Below are positions 8,307 through 17,767 of a stretch of DNA of 64,000 nucleotides, in pieces. Source of the DNA: Astrobacterium formosum (GTDB lineage Bacteria > Pseudomonadota > Alphaproteobacteria > Rhizobiales > Xanthobacteraceae); assembly GCA_030848545.1 (NCBI GenBank), contig JAVDCA010000001.1:310001-374000 (forward strand), read 5' to 3'. Made by a program: the position numbers and the translations under genes. The notes under the pieces were generated by a model. It made no database searches and had not been told where the DNA came from. It saw only the letters and a list, made by a program, of their open reading frames with translations. Within the stretch, counting starts at the first letter, position 1. Every line of letters begins with the position of its first letter.

Positions 8307-9266
8307 CTAGACGGTCGGTCTGTTCTTAACTCCGAAGCGCGAGCGCCAGTCGGCCACCGTGTCGCTGAGGCCCAAAATGAGCATCAGCAGCGCCGGCCAT
8401 TGGAAGATCGCCATCAGGGCGTAGGCGGCCACGAGCACCAGCGAACGATTCGACAGCGCCGCGGTCACCGCGTGCATGACCGCGAGCCCGAGCAGCACGT
8501 GGGCCACCGCGAGGCTCGCCGCGACGAGACGCCCCACCGTGCCGGCGAGCTCCGGCAGGAAGGCGCCCAGGACGGCAACGACAAAACCCGTCGCCGCCAT
8601 GCGCGGCAGCCGGAGGGCCGTCAGATCCGGCCATGGCCGCCGCAGCCGGCCGGACAAATCGACTACCCGGCCGGCCAGCCAGACATTGAGGAGGTTGGTG
8701 ACCGCCGAGGTGGCCGCCGCCGCCGGCGGGATGATCCGCACCATCAGGTCGAGAAAACGGTCAGGATCGGTGACCCCGGGGATCTTCAACGGGTCTTGAC
8801 CGTTCACACCTGCCTGGAGGCGCAGGAAGCGTTCGAAGCCGGAGCGTAGTGCCGTGTCGAAGTCGCCGTCGAAACCGGAGATCTTGAGCAGTCCGACGGT
8901 GGTCACGAGGGCCCCGAACAGGCATGCCCAGACCACCAGGCGGCCGACCGGGTACCACTCCAGCGTCTCGGCCGACATGCCCGGCCGGGCCAGGAGGGCG
9001 AGATAGGACAGCCACCACGCCGGTAGCCCGATGGTGAACAGAAAACCGAGGAAGAACAGGCCGCCCAGATAGGCTCCCAGGGCGCTGGCCGCGAGCGCGA
9101 CCGCGAGGAGGGCGGCCCAATGGCTCCATCCGAGACCGGCGATGAGAATGGGCAGTGGGGCGAGCTGGGCGAGCAAGAGGGCGACCGGCGAACCGGAAGC
9201 GAGCGAAGTAAACAAGAAGGCGCTCGCCGCCCCGGCCGATATCGCGATCAGAAAAAGCTGCGCCAT
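8307..9266 (-). CDS. DUF2232 family integral membrane protein
   Basis: A 319-residue protein with about eight hydrophobic segments, for example FLIAISAGAASAFLFTSLA near the N terminus, LGGLFFLGFLFTIGLPAWWL and FVVAVLGAFLPELAGTV. Family members of this size are regularly encoded between rpsR and rplI in Alphaproteobacteria (the slot resembles YybS of Firmicutes). Function is unknown; a transporter-like S component or envelope role has been suggested from topology only. Its placement inside a ribosomal operon implies constitutive, growth-linked expression. Confidence 0.88.
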   Translation of the reverse strand: MAQLFLIAISAGAASAFLFTSLASGSPVALLLAQLAPLPILIAGLGWSHWAALLAVALAASALGAYLGGLFFLGFLFTIGLPAWWLSYLALLARPGMSAETLEWYPVGRLVVWACLFGALVTTVGLLKISGFDGDFDTALRSGFERFLRLQAGVNGQDPLKIPGVTDPDRFLDLMVRIIPPAAAATSAVTNLLNVWLAGRVVDLSGRLRRPWPDLTALRLPRMAATGFVVAVLGAFLPELAGTVGRLVAASLAVAHVLLGLAVMHAVTAALSNRSLVLVAAYALMAIFQWPALLMLILGLSDTVADWRSRFGVKNRPTV

Positions 9267-9328
9267 CGAAGCTGTCCCGCTCGAGGAGCGGTTAGAGGCG
9301 GATCATGTCGTCCGCCCCAACCATTGCC

Positions 9329-9349
9329 GGCCGCGGCTCGCCCGCGGCC
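9329..9349 (-). other. Perfect 8-bp hairpin between rpsR and DUF2232
   Basis: GGCCGCGG / CCGCGGCC around loop ctcgc, 51 bases past the rpsR stop. It has no U-run. It may lower expression of the downstream membrane gene relative to rpsF and rpsR, or protect their 3' end. Confidence 0.45.
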
Positions 9350-9399
9350 GATCGTTTCATGTCGATTCGCGGGCCGCCGGCCGGGCCGGCGGGCCGCCG

Positions 9400-9645
9400 T
9401 CAGCGGATCATGTAGGGCAGGAGGCCGAGGAAGCGCGCGCGCTTGATCGCCGCGGCGAGTTCGCGCTGCTTCTTGGCCGATACCGCGGTGATCCGGCTCG
9501 GCACGATCTTGCCGCGCTCGGAAATGTAGCGCTGCAGGAGCTTCACGTCCTTGTAGTCGATCTTCGGCGCATTCTCGCCCGAGAACGGGCAGGTCTTGCG
9601 GCGGCGGAAGAACGGACGGCGGGCAGAGTTGGTTGAAAAGGCCAT
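9400..9645 (-). CDS. rpsR: 30S ribosomal protein S18
   Basis: An 81-residue S18, full length for the family, with the basic N terminus [15 protein letters not shown], the [19 protein letters not shown] core and the C-terminal [11 protein letters not shown]. It binds 16S rRNA with S6 in the central platform. It lies five bases after rpsF, so the two partners are made from one transcript and probably with coupled translation. Confidence 0.97.
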   Translation of the reverse strand: MAFSTNSARRPFFRRRKTCPFSGENAPKIDYKDVKLLQRYISERGKIVPSRITAVSAKKQRELAAAIKRARFLGLLPYMIR

Positions 9646-9650
9646 CGGTC

Positions 9651-10109
9651 TTACTCCTCCGTCACGGGGGTGGTTTCTTCGGCGTCTTCGCGCGGCCGAC
9701 GATCGCGGAAGCGCTCGCCCCGGTCACCGCCGCGCGGGCCGCGGTCGTCACGGTCACCGCGCGGGCCGCGGTCATCGCGGTCCCGATCGGACTTGCGCAT
9801 CATGGCCGAAGGGCCGGCTTCCAGTTCTTCGACGCGTACCGTCAGCATGCGCAGAACGTCTTCGTTGATGCGCTGCTGGCGCTCGACCTCGACGACGGCG
9901 GCGGCCGGCGCGTCGATGTTGAGCAGGGTGAAGTGCGCCTTGCGGTTCTTGCGGATGCGGTAGTGGAGGGACTTGACCCCCCAGTATTCGTTCTTCTCGA
10001 TTTTACCGCCCAGCTGCTCGATCACGCCCTTGTATTGGGTCGTGAGTTCCTCGACCTGCTGCGCCGATAGGTCCGGGCGCGCAAGATAGACGTGTTCATA
10101 CAATGGCAT
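9651..10109 (-). CDS. rpsF: 30S ribosomal protein S6
   Basis: A 152-residue S6. The ferredoxin-like core spans about 1-95 ([49 protein letters not shown]). The remaining 55 residues are an Arg/Asp-rich tail with DRDDRGPRG repeated, encoded by a short direct duplication at about 9730-9790. It pairs with S18 on the ribosome. It is the first gene of the operon, so its promoter must lie in 10110-10335. Confidence 0.96.
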   Translation of the reverse strand: MPLYEHVYLARPDLSAQQVEELTTQYKGVIEQLGGKIEKNEYWGVKSLHYRIRKNRKAHFTLLNIDAPAAAVVEVERQQRINEDVLRMLTVRVEELEAGPSAMMRKSDRDRDDRGPRGDRDDRGPRGGDRGERFRDRRPREDAEETTPVTEE

Positions 10110-10335
10110 AAAGACCTCTCCTTCAGTCCAATGCTCGCCCCGGCGCCAAGCCCCTCGTGCCCTCGGGAAAGGGTCGAATGCTCAGAAGGCGGGAACACGG
10201 GACGTCGGACCGACAGGTCCTGCCAACCGCCCGAGGAGGCGGAAGACCGTCCGTTCAGCTCCCGGCCAGGATCGAGCGGAAGGCGGGGTTTATAAGGAAA
10301 ATGTGGCTGAACGCAAGGCTTATGCCCGGCAGAAC

Positions 10336-10611
10336 TTACGCGGAAGTCGGCCGGTCGGCGCCGTCGCCCTCCGGAGCGAGCGCATGCAGGAGATCCGCCA
10401 GCCGGACCGCCAGTTGCGCGCCTTCCCGCATCTGCAGGGCTCGGGCCTTGTCGATCGCCGCCGGATCGGTGCGCAATCGCCCCAGCTCGACCAGCAGCAG
10501 ATCGAGGTTTTCGACCAGCAATTGCTGACGGAATCCGGCATCTTGGCGGGCCCGCGCCAAGTCGGCTTCGGTCACCAGCTGGTATTCACGCATGGGTTTG
10601 CGAGTGCTCAC
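10336..10611 (-). CDS. Hypothetical small alpha-helical protein
   Basis: A 91-residue frame starting at GTG 10611, or at the internal ATG 10593 (MREYQLVTEADLARARQD). The product is strongly helical, with Leu/Arg heptad-like spacing (LLVENLDLLLVELGRLR and GAQLAVRLADLLHAL), and it is charged and soluble. It sits between rpsF and fabD on the minus strand, separated from rpsF by 226 bases. Codon use matches its neighbours. No family is recognised. It could form a helical bundle or dimer. Confidence 0.6.
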   Translation of the reverse strand: MSTRKPMREYQLVTEADLARARQDAGFRQQLLVENLDLLLVELGRLRTDPAAIDKARALQMREGAQLAVRLADLLHALAPEGDGADRPTSA

Positions 10612-10698
10612 ACTTTACAGGTATCACATGACGATTGTTGCTTGGTTACCGCGTGCGGCTGTGCGGTTGGTTGCCCGCATGGTCGTTGTGGCGCGAAC

Positions 10699-10727
10699 TT
10701 GACACGCCGGAGTGGGGCTTTTAGGGC
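10699..10727 (+). promoter_or_regulatory. Candidate sigma-70 promoter for fabD
   Basis: A perfect TTGACA at 10699-10704 is followed after 17 bases by TAGGGC at 10722-10727, 27 bases before the fabD start. The -10 box is poor, but alphaproteobacterial promoters often rely on the -35. aaaggtgat at 10742-10750 is the ribosome-binding region. Confidence 0.45.
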
Positions 10728-10753
10728 CACCAGCTGCAAGCAAAGGTGATTTC

Positions 10754-11701
10754 ATGGCCACAGCATTCGTGTTTCCGGGGCAAGGCAGTCAAGCTGTCGG
10801 GATGGGTAAGGCCCTGGCCGACGAATTCGCTGTGGCGCGCGCCGTCTTCGACGAGGTGGACGACGCCTTGGGCGAACGCCTGTCGACCCTCATGTGGGAG
10901 GGGCCGGCCGACGCCCTGACGCTGACGGAAAACACCCAGCCGGCCCTGTTGGCGGTCTCGCTCGCCACGCTGCGCGTGCTCGAGACGGAAGCCGGGGTCG
11001 ACCTGGCCCGGGACGCGACATTCGTGGCCGGCCATTCCCTGGGCGAGTATTCCGCACTCGCCGCCGCCCGCTCGCTCACCATCGCCGACACGGCCCGCCT
11101 GGTGCGCGTCCGTGGCCGGGCGATGCAGAAAGCGGTTCCCGTCGGCGTTGGGGCCATGGCGGCGCTGATCGGGTTGGATTTCGAACAGGCCGCAGCGGTC
11201 GCCGCTGACGCCGCCCAGGGGCAGGTCTGCCAGGCCGCCAACGACAATGGCGGCGGACAGGTGGTCGTGTCCGGTGACAAGGCCGCGGTCGAGCGGGCGG
11301 TGGAAATCGCCAAGAGCCGGGGCTCGAAGCGGGCGATGCTCCTGCCCGTATCCGCCCCCTTCCATTGCTCGCTCATGCAGCCGGCGGCCGACGCCATGAA
11401 GGATGCGCTCGCCGTCGCGACGGTGAAGCCGCCGCTCGTTCCGGTGGTCGCCAACGTGCTGGCATTGCCGATCACCGATCCCGCCGAGATCGTGCGCCGG
11501 CTGGTCGAGCAGGTCACCGGCACCGTGCGCTGGCGCGAGTCGATCGCCCATATGGCATCGCAGGGCGTCACCACCTTCTACGAACTCGGCGCCGGCAAGG
11601 TATTGAGCGGTCTCGTCAAGCGTATCGCCGCCGGCGCCATCGGGGTTGCGATCGGCAATCCCGCCGACGTCACCGCCTTCAAGGCGGCGCAGGGCGCGTA
11701 G
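10754..11701 (+). CDS. fabD: Malonyl-CoA:ACP acyltransferase
   Basis: A 315-residue FabD, transferring malonyl from CoA to ACP to supply extender units for fatty acid synthesis. It opens with the family hallmark AFVFPGQGSQAVGMG. The nucleophile Ser lies in AGHSLGEYSALAA near residue 95. Arg of VRVRGRAMQKAV and His of PVSAPFHCSLM complete the usual active-site set. I chose ATG 10754, with aaaggtgat just upstream, rather than the longer upstream frame, because the conserved sequence starts there. It is first in fabD-fabG-acpP-fabF. Confidence 0.97.
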   Translation: MATAFVFPGQGSQAVGMGKALADEFAVARAVFDEVDDALGERLSTLMWEGPADALTLTENTQPALLAVSLATLRVLETEAGVDLARDATFVAGHSLGEYSALAAARSLTIADTARLVRVRGRAMQKAVPVGVGAMAALIGLDFEQAAAVAADAAQGQVCQAANDNGGGQVVVSGDKAAVERAVEIAKSRGSKRAMLLPVSAPFHCSLMQPAADAMKDALAVATVKPPLVPVVANVLALPITDPAEIVRRLVEQVTGTVRWRESIAHMASQGVTTFYELGAGKVLSGLVKRIAAGAIGVAIGNPADVTAFKAAQGA

Positions 11702-11767
11702 GAAACAAACGGAAGCCGCCGTCGCGGCGACCGCACGGTTTCCAAGGGCCAATCAAGGAGGCTCGAC

Positions 11768-12505
11768 ATGTTCGATCTGTCCGGCAAATCCGCGCTGGTC
11801 ACCGGTGCGACCGGCGGCATCGGTGCCGCCATCGCCCGCGCGTTGGCGCGGCAAGGTGCGAGCGTCGCCCTGTCGGGCACGCGGCGCGAGGCCTTGGATG
11901 CCCTTGCGGGCGAACTCGGCGACAAGGCCCGCGTGCTGCCGTGCGACCTCGGCGACATGGATGCGGTCGAGAAGCTGGTGCCGGCGGCCGAGGAAGCGCT
12001 CGGTTCGCTCGACATCCTGGTCAACAATGCCGGCATCACCCGCGATAATCTTTTCATGCGCCTCAAGGACGAGGATTGGGACAAGGTGATCGCGGTCGAC
12101 TTGACCGCTTCTTTCCGCCTCTCCCGCGCGGCGGTGCGCGGCATGATGCGGCGGCGCTCGGGACGGATCATCGCCATCACCTCGGTGGTCGGCGTGACCG
12201 GCAATGCGGGTCAGGGGAATTACGCAGCCGCCAAGGCCGGCCTGATCGGCATGACCAAATCCCTCGCCCAGGAGGTCGCCTCGCGCGGCGTGACGGTGAA
12301 CGCCATCGCGCCCGGATTCATCGAGACGCCGATGACGGGCGCGCTCTCCGACAAGCAGCGCGAAGGCGCGCTTGCACGCGTACCCGCGGCCCGGTTCGGA
12401 TCGGGAGACGATGTGGCGGCCGCAGTCGTTTTTCTGTCGTCGAATGAAGCCGGTTACGTGACCGGACAGACGCTTCACGTCAACGGCGGAATGGCAATGA
12501 TCTGA
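11768..12505 (+). CDS. fabG: 3-oxoacyl-ACP reductase
   Basis: A 245-residue SDR that reduces 3-oxoacyl-ACP with NADPH. It shows the glycine-rich TGATGGIGAAIA, NNAG, catalytic Ser in ITSVVGVTGN and YAAAKAG (Tyr about 152, Lys about 156), and the C-terminal TGQTLHVNGGMAMI typical of FabG. aaggaggc precedes the ATG by six bases, a strong ribosome-binding site. It lies 66 bases after fabD in the fatty acid operon. Confidence 0.97.
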   Translation: MFDLSGKSALVTGATGGIGAAIARALARQGASVALSGTRREALDALAGELGDKARVLPCDLGDMDAVEKLVPAAEEALGSLDILVNNAGITRDNLFMRLKDEDWDKVIAVDLTASFRLSRAAVRGMMRRRSGRIIAITSVVGVTGNAGQGNYAAAKAGLIGMTKSLAQEVASRGVTVNAIAPGFIETPMTGALSDKQREGALARVPAARFGSGDDVAAAVVFLSSNEAGYVTGQTLHVNGGMAMI

Positions 12506-12739
12506 ATGAGATGAATGCTCGGAATCCTGTGAATAAGGCCCTGATTGGGCTGCTGGTCAAGCTAAAGGAAGTGTGATAACCGAACCCGGCTTGGTTGGGC
12601 GACACGGAAACAGAGGGGCTGGGGAACTCGCCTCGACCCGGGTGCGTCCTGCCTTGAGTTCAACACGACGAGCCGCGACGCGACGACGTGACGTCACGTG
12701 TTCGGTCGGGCCAAGTCCGCAGCGCACGAGGTTTGAGAT

Positions 12740-12979
12740 ATGAGTGACATTGGCGAGCGAGTGAAGAAAATCGTCGTGGAGCACCTCGGGGTAGAGCCCG
12801 AAAAGGTCACCGAAAATGCGAGCTTCATCGACGATCTCGGCGCCGATAGCCTCGATACGGTCGAGCTCGTGATGGCGTTCGAGGAAGAGTTCGGGTGCGA
12901 GATCCCGGACGACGCCGCGGAAACCATCCTGACCGTCGGCGATGCGGTGAAATTCCTCGAAAAGAACGCGAAGAGCTGA
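12740..12979 (+). CDS. acpP: Acyl carrier protein
   Basis: A 79-residue acidic four-helix carrier. The phosphopantetheine attachment Ser is residue 37 in [12 protein letters not shown]. The protein is full length, with the family ends [18 protein letters not shown] and [14 protein letters not shown] 234-base gap before it may hold its own promoter, as acpP is usually expressed well above the fab enzymes. A perfect hairpin follows at 12985-13003. Confidence 0.98.
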   Translation: MSDIGERVKKIVVEHLGVEPEKVTENASFIDDLGADSLDTVELVMAFEEEFGCEIPDDAAETILTVGDAVKFLEKNAKS

Positions 12980-12984
12980 CGGAC

Positions 12985-13003
12985 GGCGGGCGTTTCGCCC
13001 GCC
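12985..13003 (+). other. Hairpin between acpP and fabF
   Basis: GGCGGGC / GCCCGCC around loop gtttc, starting six bases after the acpP stop. No T-run follows, so it is more likely to stabilise the abundant acpP message or partly attenuate fabF than to terminate fully. Confidence 0.5.
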
Positions 13004-13188
13004 ATGTGTCTGCCGCGGCGAATGGCCGTGCGTCGCGTCGATATCGCGTCGCACGGTCAATTGTGATCCGCCCTCGTTCGACGGCGCCCGGATTCGCGAG
13101 CCGGGCGCGAGCAGGCCCTCCGGTATCTCCACTACCAAGCCGACCTTTTCGCGAACGGCGCACAAAAGCCTGGACTAAAGCCGTGGAA

Positions 13189-14454
13189 ATGAGACGCGTC
13201 GTCGTAACTGGACTCGGAATGGTATCGCCGCTCGCCTGCGGTGTCGAAGCGACGTGGCAGCGACTCCTCGCCGGCGAAAGCGGCGCCAAGCCGATCGAAA
13301 AGTTCGACGTCTCGGATCTGCCGGCCAAGATCGCCTGCAGCATTCCACGCGGCGACGGCACCGACGGCACCTACAATCCCGACCAGTGGATGGAGCCGAA
13401 GGAACAGCGCAAGGTCGACGAGTTCATCATCTACGCCAAATGCGCCGCCCGTCAGGCCATGGATGATTCCGGCTGGAAGCCTCGGACCTACGACGAGCAG
13501 ACCCGCACCGGCGTGCTGATCGGCTCCGGCATCGGCGGCCTGGAGGGCATCGCGGAGACGTCGATCGTCCTCAAGGAGAAGGGGCCGCGGCGCGTGTCGC
13601 CCTTCTTCATTCCGGGCCGCCTGATCAATCTTGCTTCCGGTTACGTGTCGATCGAGCACGGCCTGAAGGGGCCCAATCATTCGGTCGTCACAGCCTGTTC
13701 GACCGGCGCGCACGCCATCGGCGACGCCGCCCGCCTGATCATGCTTGGTGATGCCGACGTGATGGTCGCCGGCGGCGCGGAATCGCCGATCTGCCGCATC
13801 TCCATCGCCGGCTTCTCGGCCTGCCGGGCGCTGTCGACCGGCTTCAACGACACGCCGAAGGAAGCCTCGCGACCCTACGACAAGGCCCGCGACGGCTTCG
13901 TCATGGGCGAGGGGGCCGGCATCGTCGTGCTCGAAGAGTACGAGCACGCCAAGGCCCGCGGCGCCAAGATCTACGCCGAGGTGATCGGCTACGGTCTTTC
14001 CGGCGACGCCCATCACATAACCGCGCCGGCGGAAGACGGCGACGGCGCCTTCCGCTGCATGGCGATGGCGCTCAAGCGGGCCGGCCTGTCGGCGGCCGAG
14101 GTCGACTACATCAATGCCCACGGCACCTCGACGCCGCTCGGCGACGAGATCGAGCTCGGCGCCGTGCAACGTCTGGTCGGCAACGCGGCCGGGCGCATCT
14201 CCATGTCGTCGACCAAGTCTTCGACCGGACACCTTCTCGGCGCCGCGGGCGCAGTCGAAGCGATCTTCTCGATCCTCGCCATCCGCGACAATGTGGCGCC
14301 CCCGACCATCAACCTCGACAATCCGTCGGTGGAGACGTCGATCGACCTCGTGCCCCATCAGGCGCGCAAGCGCGAGATCAACATCGCCCTGTCGAACTCG
14401 TTCGGATTCGGCGGCACCAACGCCTCGATCCTGTTCAGGCGCGTCGCACATTGA
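13189..14454 (+). CDS. fabF: Beta-ketoacyl-ACP synthase II
   Basis: A 421-residue elongating condensing enzyme. The thiolase-fold triad is visible: Cys about 170 in VTACSTGAHAIGDA, His about 311 in INAHGTSTPLGD and His about 347 in SSTGHLLGAAGAVEA. The C-terminal SNSFGFGGTNASI is typical. The start is ATG 13189 (MRRVVVTGLGMVSPL); GTG 13183 would add two residues. It joins malonyl-ACP to acyl-ACP made with FabD, FabG and AcpP from the same operon. Confidence 0.96.
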   Translation: MRRVVVTGLGMVSPLACGVEATWQRLLAGESGAKPIEKFDVSDLPAKIACSIPRGDGTDGTYNPDQWMEPKEQRKVDEFIIYAKCAARQAMDDSGWKPRTYDEQTRTGVLIGSGIGGLEGIAETSIVLKEKGPRRVSPFFIPGRLINLASGYVSIEHGLKGPNHSVVTACSTGAHAIGDAARLIMLGDADVMVAGGAESPICRISIAGFSACRALSTGFNDTPKEASRPYDKARDGFVMGEGAGIVVLEEYEHAKARGAKIYAEVIGYGLSGDAHHITAPAEDGDGAFRCMAMALKRAGLSAAEVDYINAHGTSTPLGDEIELGAVQRLVGNAAGRISMSSTKSSTGHLLGAAGAVEAIFSILAIRDNVAPPTINLDNPSVETSIDLVPHQARKREINIALSNSFGFGGTNASILFRRVAH

Positions 14455-14758
14455 CGGTTCGCCGCCTTCGGACCGGCGCCGCCCTCGCGGGCGATGCCGT
14501 CCGCCGGGCTTCCATTCGACGCCTTGGTCCGTATAGGCTCGCGACCCCAAGAGGGATTCGGCGCCAGCCGAGTCCCGGACGTGATGCCCGCCACAACGCA
14601 CAGGTATACGCGGCGCCACGTCTGTTGTAGTTTGCCGGCGCGGGCGACGCTGGATCGACGACGGGAATGGCGATGCGATCGGACAACAGCGGCAAAACCA
14701 GTTTTTCTCCGAATCGTGCCTCGCGCGGCGTCGGTACGGCGGTTCTCCAGGACCGTAC
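14455..14758. other. Gap between fabF and mltG
   Basis: About 300 bases without a convincing gene, terminator or recognisable repeat. Any open frames on either strand are overlaps of fabF or mltG. The mltG promoter may lie here. Confidence 0.4.
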
Positions 14759-15949
14759 GTGCTGATGGAACAGAAGCGGATAACTCCAAAGAGCCCCCGC
14801 GCAGCGCTCGAACCCGAACGGGTTTCGGGACCGGCCCGGCGCTCGCGCACGGCGCGCCATCCGTTGGTGGTCGCCGGCAATGCCGTCTTCACGGTCTTGA
14901 TCATCTTCGCTCTGGTGATCGGCGGCGGCCTCTATGTGGGCAAGGCCCGCTACGAGGACGAAGGACCGCTCGCCGCCGACAAGGTCGTCAACATCCCGCG
15001 CGGGCTCGGCATCCGCGACATCGCCGATCTCCTGGTCCGGGAGGGGGTCATCGACCAGCCGTGGATTTTCATCGGCGGGGTGCTCGTCCTCAAGGCCAAG
15101 GACGAGCTCAAGTTCGGGGAATACCAGTTCACCAAGCAGGCCAGCCTGCGCGACGTCATCGGCACCATCATCGAAGGCAAGGTGGTGCAGCACCAGATGA
15201 CGATCCCGGAAGGATTGACGTCGGAGCAGATCGTCCAGCGGCTTCTCGACAACGACGTGCTCGCCGGCAACATCCGGGAAATGCCGCGCGAGGGTTCGCT
15301 GTTGCCGGAGACCTACAAATTCACGCGCGGTATGTCCCGCGAACAGATCATCCAGCGCATGCAGCAGGCGCAGCGCCGGCTGCTGCAGGACGTCTGGGAA
15401 CACCGCTCGCCCGATCTGCCCCTCAAGACGCCCGAACAGCTGGTCACGCTGGCCTCGATCGTCGAGAAGGAAACCGGGCGTCCGGAAGAGCGTTCCCGCG
15501 TCGCGTCGGTGTTCGTCAACCGTCTCAAGCAGCGCATGCGCCTGCAGTCCGATCCGACCATCATCTACGGACTCGTCGGCGGCAAGGGCACGCTCGGGCG
15601 TCCGATCCTGCGCAGCGAGATCGACCAGCCGACACCCTACAACACCTACGTGATCGACGGCCTGCCGCCGGGTCCGATCGCCAATCCGGGGCGCGCCTCG
15701 CTGGAAGCGGTCGCCAATCCGGCGCGGACCAAGGAGCTGTTCTTCGTCGCCGACGGCAGCGGCGGGCACGCCTTCTCCGAGACGCTCGACCAGCACCAGC
15801 GTAATGTGGCGCGGCTGCGCGCGATCGAACAGCAGCAGAAGGACGGCAGCGCCGGGGAAGCGGCTGCGCCGGCTCCGGCGGCGGTTGCGCCCGCAGCAGC
15901 TCCGACGCCGACGCGGCGATCCCAAAGCCGGTCGTCGACAACCCGCTGA
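14759..15949 (+). CDS. mltG: Endolytic murein transglycosylase MltG
   Basis: A 396-residue YceG/MltG protein that cuts nascent glycan strands and releases them from synthesis. It has a single membrane anchor at about 42-60 (VFTVLIIFALVIGGGLYVG), a LysM-like region (VNIPRGLGIRDIADLLVREG) and the catalytic domain with EGSLLPETYKF, the conserved Glu of IVEKETGRPEER and LQSDPTIIYGL. The final 45 residues are a low-complexity Ala/Pro tail. GTG 14759 or ATG 14765 can start it. It is followed by yicC and gmk, a usual alphaproteobacterial order. Confidence 0.94.
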   Translation: MLMEQKRITPKSPRAALEPERVSGPARRSRTARHPLVVAGNAVFTVLIIFALVIGGGLYVGKARYEDEGPLAADKVVNIPRGLGIRDIADLLVREGVIDQPWIFIGGVLVLKAKDELKFGEYQFTKQASLRDVIGTIIEGKVVQHQMTIPEGLTSEQIVQRLLDNDVLAGNIREMPREGSLLPETYKFTRGMSREQIIQRMQQAQRRLLQDVWEHRSPDLPLKTPEQLVTLASIVEKETGRPEERSRVASVFVNRLKQRMRLQSDPTIIYGLVGGKGTLGRPILRSEIDQPTPYNTYVIDGLPPGPIANPGRASLEAVANPARTKELFFVADGSGGHAFSETLDQHQRNVARLRAIEQQQKDGSAGEAAAPAPAAVAPAAAPTPTRRSQSRSSTTR

Positions 15950-16040
15950 GACCCGGCACCGAAATGCGATCGCCGGCGGGTAAGGGCCGTTCGTATTGTG
16001 ACGGTCCGGCCGCCCCGCTAAGTTCAGGCGACGTTTATTC

Positions 16041-16952
16041 ATGGATTCGCGCGAAAGTATTCCCATGACCTTGTCGAGCATGACCGGCTTTGCCCGCGGG
16101 CAAGGCACTTCCGCCTCCTATGCGTGGGCATGGGAGATACGTTCCGTCAACGCCAAGGGCCTGGACGTGCGGCTGCGCTGGCCGCCGGGCTGGGACGCGG
16201 TGGATGCGCCGGTGCGCGCCCGGGCGGCCGAGGTGCTCTCCCGCGGCGCCGTGAACGCCACCCTGACGGTGGAGCGCCCGGGTGCGCAGCCGGAGGTCCG
16301 GGTCAACGAGCAGGTGCTCTCGGCCGTCCTCGCCACCATGAACAATCTCGCCGGCAAGGTCGACGCCGCGGCGCCGCGCCTCGACGGCATCCTGGCCATC
16401 AAGGGCGTGGTCGAGGTGCACGACGCCGAGGAAAGCGAAGCCGAACGCCGCAGCGCCGAAGCGGCGGCCGTCGACGGTTTTGCGCAGACGCTCGTGAGCC
16501 TCGCCGAGATGCGCCGCCACGAGGGCGAAGTCCTCGGCCATGTGCTGACGACGCGGCTCGACGAGATCGCCGCCCTGGTGGCACGTGCGGAGGCTTCCCC
16601 GGGCCGGCGTCCGGAAGCCATCCGGCAGCGGCTGCAGGAGCAGGTCGCGGCGCTTCTCGAAAACTCCGCCCGCTTCGATTCCGACCGGTTGCACCAGGAG
16701 GCGATCGTGCTCGCCACCAAGGCCGACATCCGCGAGGAGCTCGACCGTCTCACCGCCCATGTGGGCCAGGCCAACAAGCTGATCAAGGCCGGCGGTGCCG
16801 TCGGCCGGCGGCTCGACTTCCTGTCCCAGGAGCTCAACCGCGAAACCAATACGCTGTGCGCGAAATCGAACGACATCGAGCTGACCAATATCGGTCTCGA
16901 GCTCAAGAACCTGGTCGAACAGTTCCGCGAGCAGGTGCAGAACCTGGAGTGA
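16041..16952 (+). CDS. yicC: YicC/YloC family endoribonuclease
   Basis: A 303-residue YicC-family protein. It shows the N-terminal signature [25 protein letters not shown] and the C-terminal DUF1732 part [24 protein letters not shown]. YicC proteins act as stress-linked endoribonucleases in bacteria. ATG 16041 or ATG 16065 ([10 protein letters not shown]) may be the start; the second fits homologues better. Its stop codon overlaps the gmk start (TGATG), so the two are translationally coupled. Confidence 0.92.
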   Translation: MDSRESIPMTLSSMTGFARGQGTSASYAWAWEIRSVNAKGLDVRLRWPPGWDAVDAPVRARAAEVLSRGAVNATLTVERPGAQPEVRVNEQVLSAVLATMNNLAGKVDAAAPRLDGILAIKGVVEVHDAEESEAERRSAEAAAVDGFAQTLVSLAEMRRHEGEVLGHVLTTRLDEIAALVARAEASPGRRPEAIRQRLQEQVAALLENSARFDSDRLHQEAIVLATKADIREELDRLTAHVGQANKLIKAGGAVGRRLDFLSQELNRETNTLCAKSNDIELTNIGLELKNLVEQFREQVQNLE

Positions 16953-17635
16953 TGGGAATGGCGACGGCGCAATCGAAAGCGGGCGACATCCGCCGCCGCG
17001 GTCTCATGCTGGTGGTCTCCTCGCCCTCGGGCGCCGGCAAGACGACTCTGACCCGCAGTCTTCTCAATGATCCGCAAGAGAAGGATCATCTCAGTCTTTC
17101 CATATCGGTGACGACGCGGTCGCGACGTCCGAGCGAGATCGACGGCGTACATTATCACTTCGTGTCGCAGCGTCAGTTCGACGTCATGCGCGACGCCGGC
17201 GATCTCCTGGAATGGGCGCAGGTGCACGGCAACTGCTACGGCACGCCGCGCGAGGCGGTCGAAAAGGCGCTCGAAGCAGGCCGTGATGTCCTCTTCGACA
17301 TCGATTGGCAGGGCACCCAGCAGCTCTATGGGGCCATGCGTTCCGATGTGGTCAGCGTGTTCGTGCTGCCGCCCACCGCCGAGGAATTGCGCTCGCGCCT
17401 CGAACGGCGCGCCGAGGACAGCGACGAGGTCATCCGGCAGCGGTTGCACAACGCCGCCGCCGAGATCCCGCATTGGGACGAATACGACTACGTCCTGGTC
17501 AATCTCGATCTCGACGAGAGCTTTTCGCGCCTGCGAGCCATCCTGACGGCGGAACGCTTGCGCCGCGTCCAGCGCCCGGAAATGACGCGGTTCGTCGACG
17601 GCCTGCTCGAGGATTTGAAGAAGATCACGGCGTGA
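16952..17635 (+). CDS. gmk: Guanylate kinase
   Basis: A 227-residue GMP kinase. It has the P-loop [16 protein letters not shown], the GMP-binding [17 protein letters not shown] and the lid/switch region [13 protein letters not shown], then [10 protein letters not shown]. It converts GMP to GDP for GTP, dGTP and ppGpp supply. ATG 16952 overlaps the yicC stop by one base; ATG 16958 is an alternative. It is the last plus-strand gene before a convergent block. Confidence 0.97.
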   Translation: MGMATAQSKAGDIRRRGLMLVVSSPSGAGKTTLTRSLLNDPQEKDHLSLSISVTTRSRRPSEIDGVHYHFVSQRQFDVMRDAGDLLEWAQVHGNCYGTPREAVEKALEAGRDVLFDIDWQGTQQLYGAMRSDVVSVFVLPPTAEELRSRLERRAEDSDEVIRQRLHNAAAEIPHWDEYDYVLVNLDLDESFSRLRAILTAERLRRVQRPEMTRFVDGLLEDLKKITA

Positions 17636-17727
17636 TCGAACGCGCTTGATCGATCCCGTGGTCAAGCCGGGGCGGCCGAAGGCCGAACCCGCAGTCCAGC
17701 CGCGAATTCCGACCGTGCCGCTGGTTT

Positions 17728-17754
17728 CCGGGGCCGCGCTGTCGCGCGCCCCGG
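17728..17754. terminator. Bidirectional hairpin between gmk and the alcohol dehydrogenase
   Basis: CCGGGGC-c-GCGC and GCGC-GCCCCGG pair around tgtc, with one bulged base. The 11-bp GC stem lies between two convergent genes, 14 bases before the dehydrogenase stop. No long T-run is present on either strand, so it may work with Rho or simply block RNases. Confidence 0.55.
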
Positions 17755-17767
17755 AATGACGCTGAAC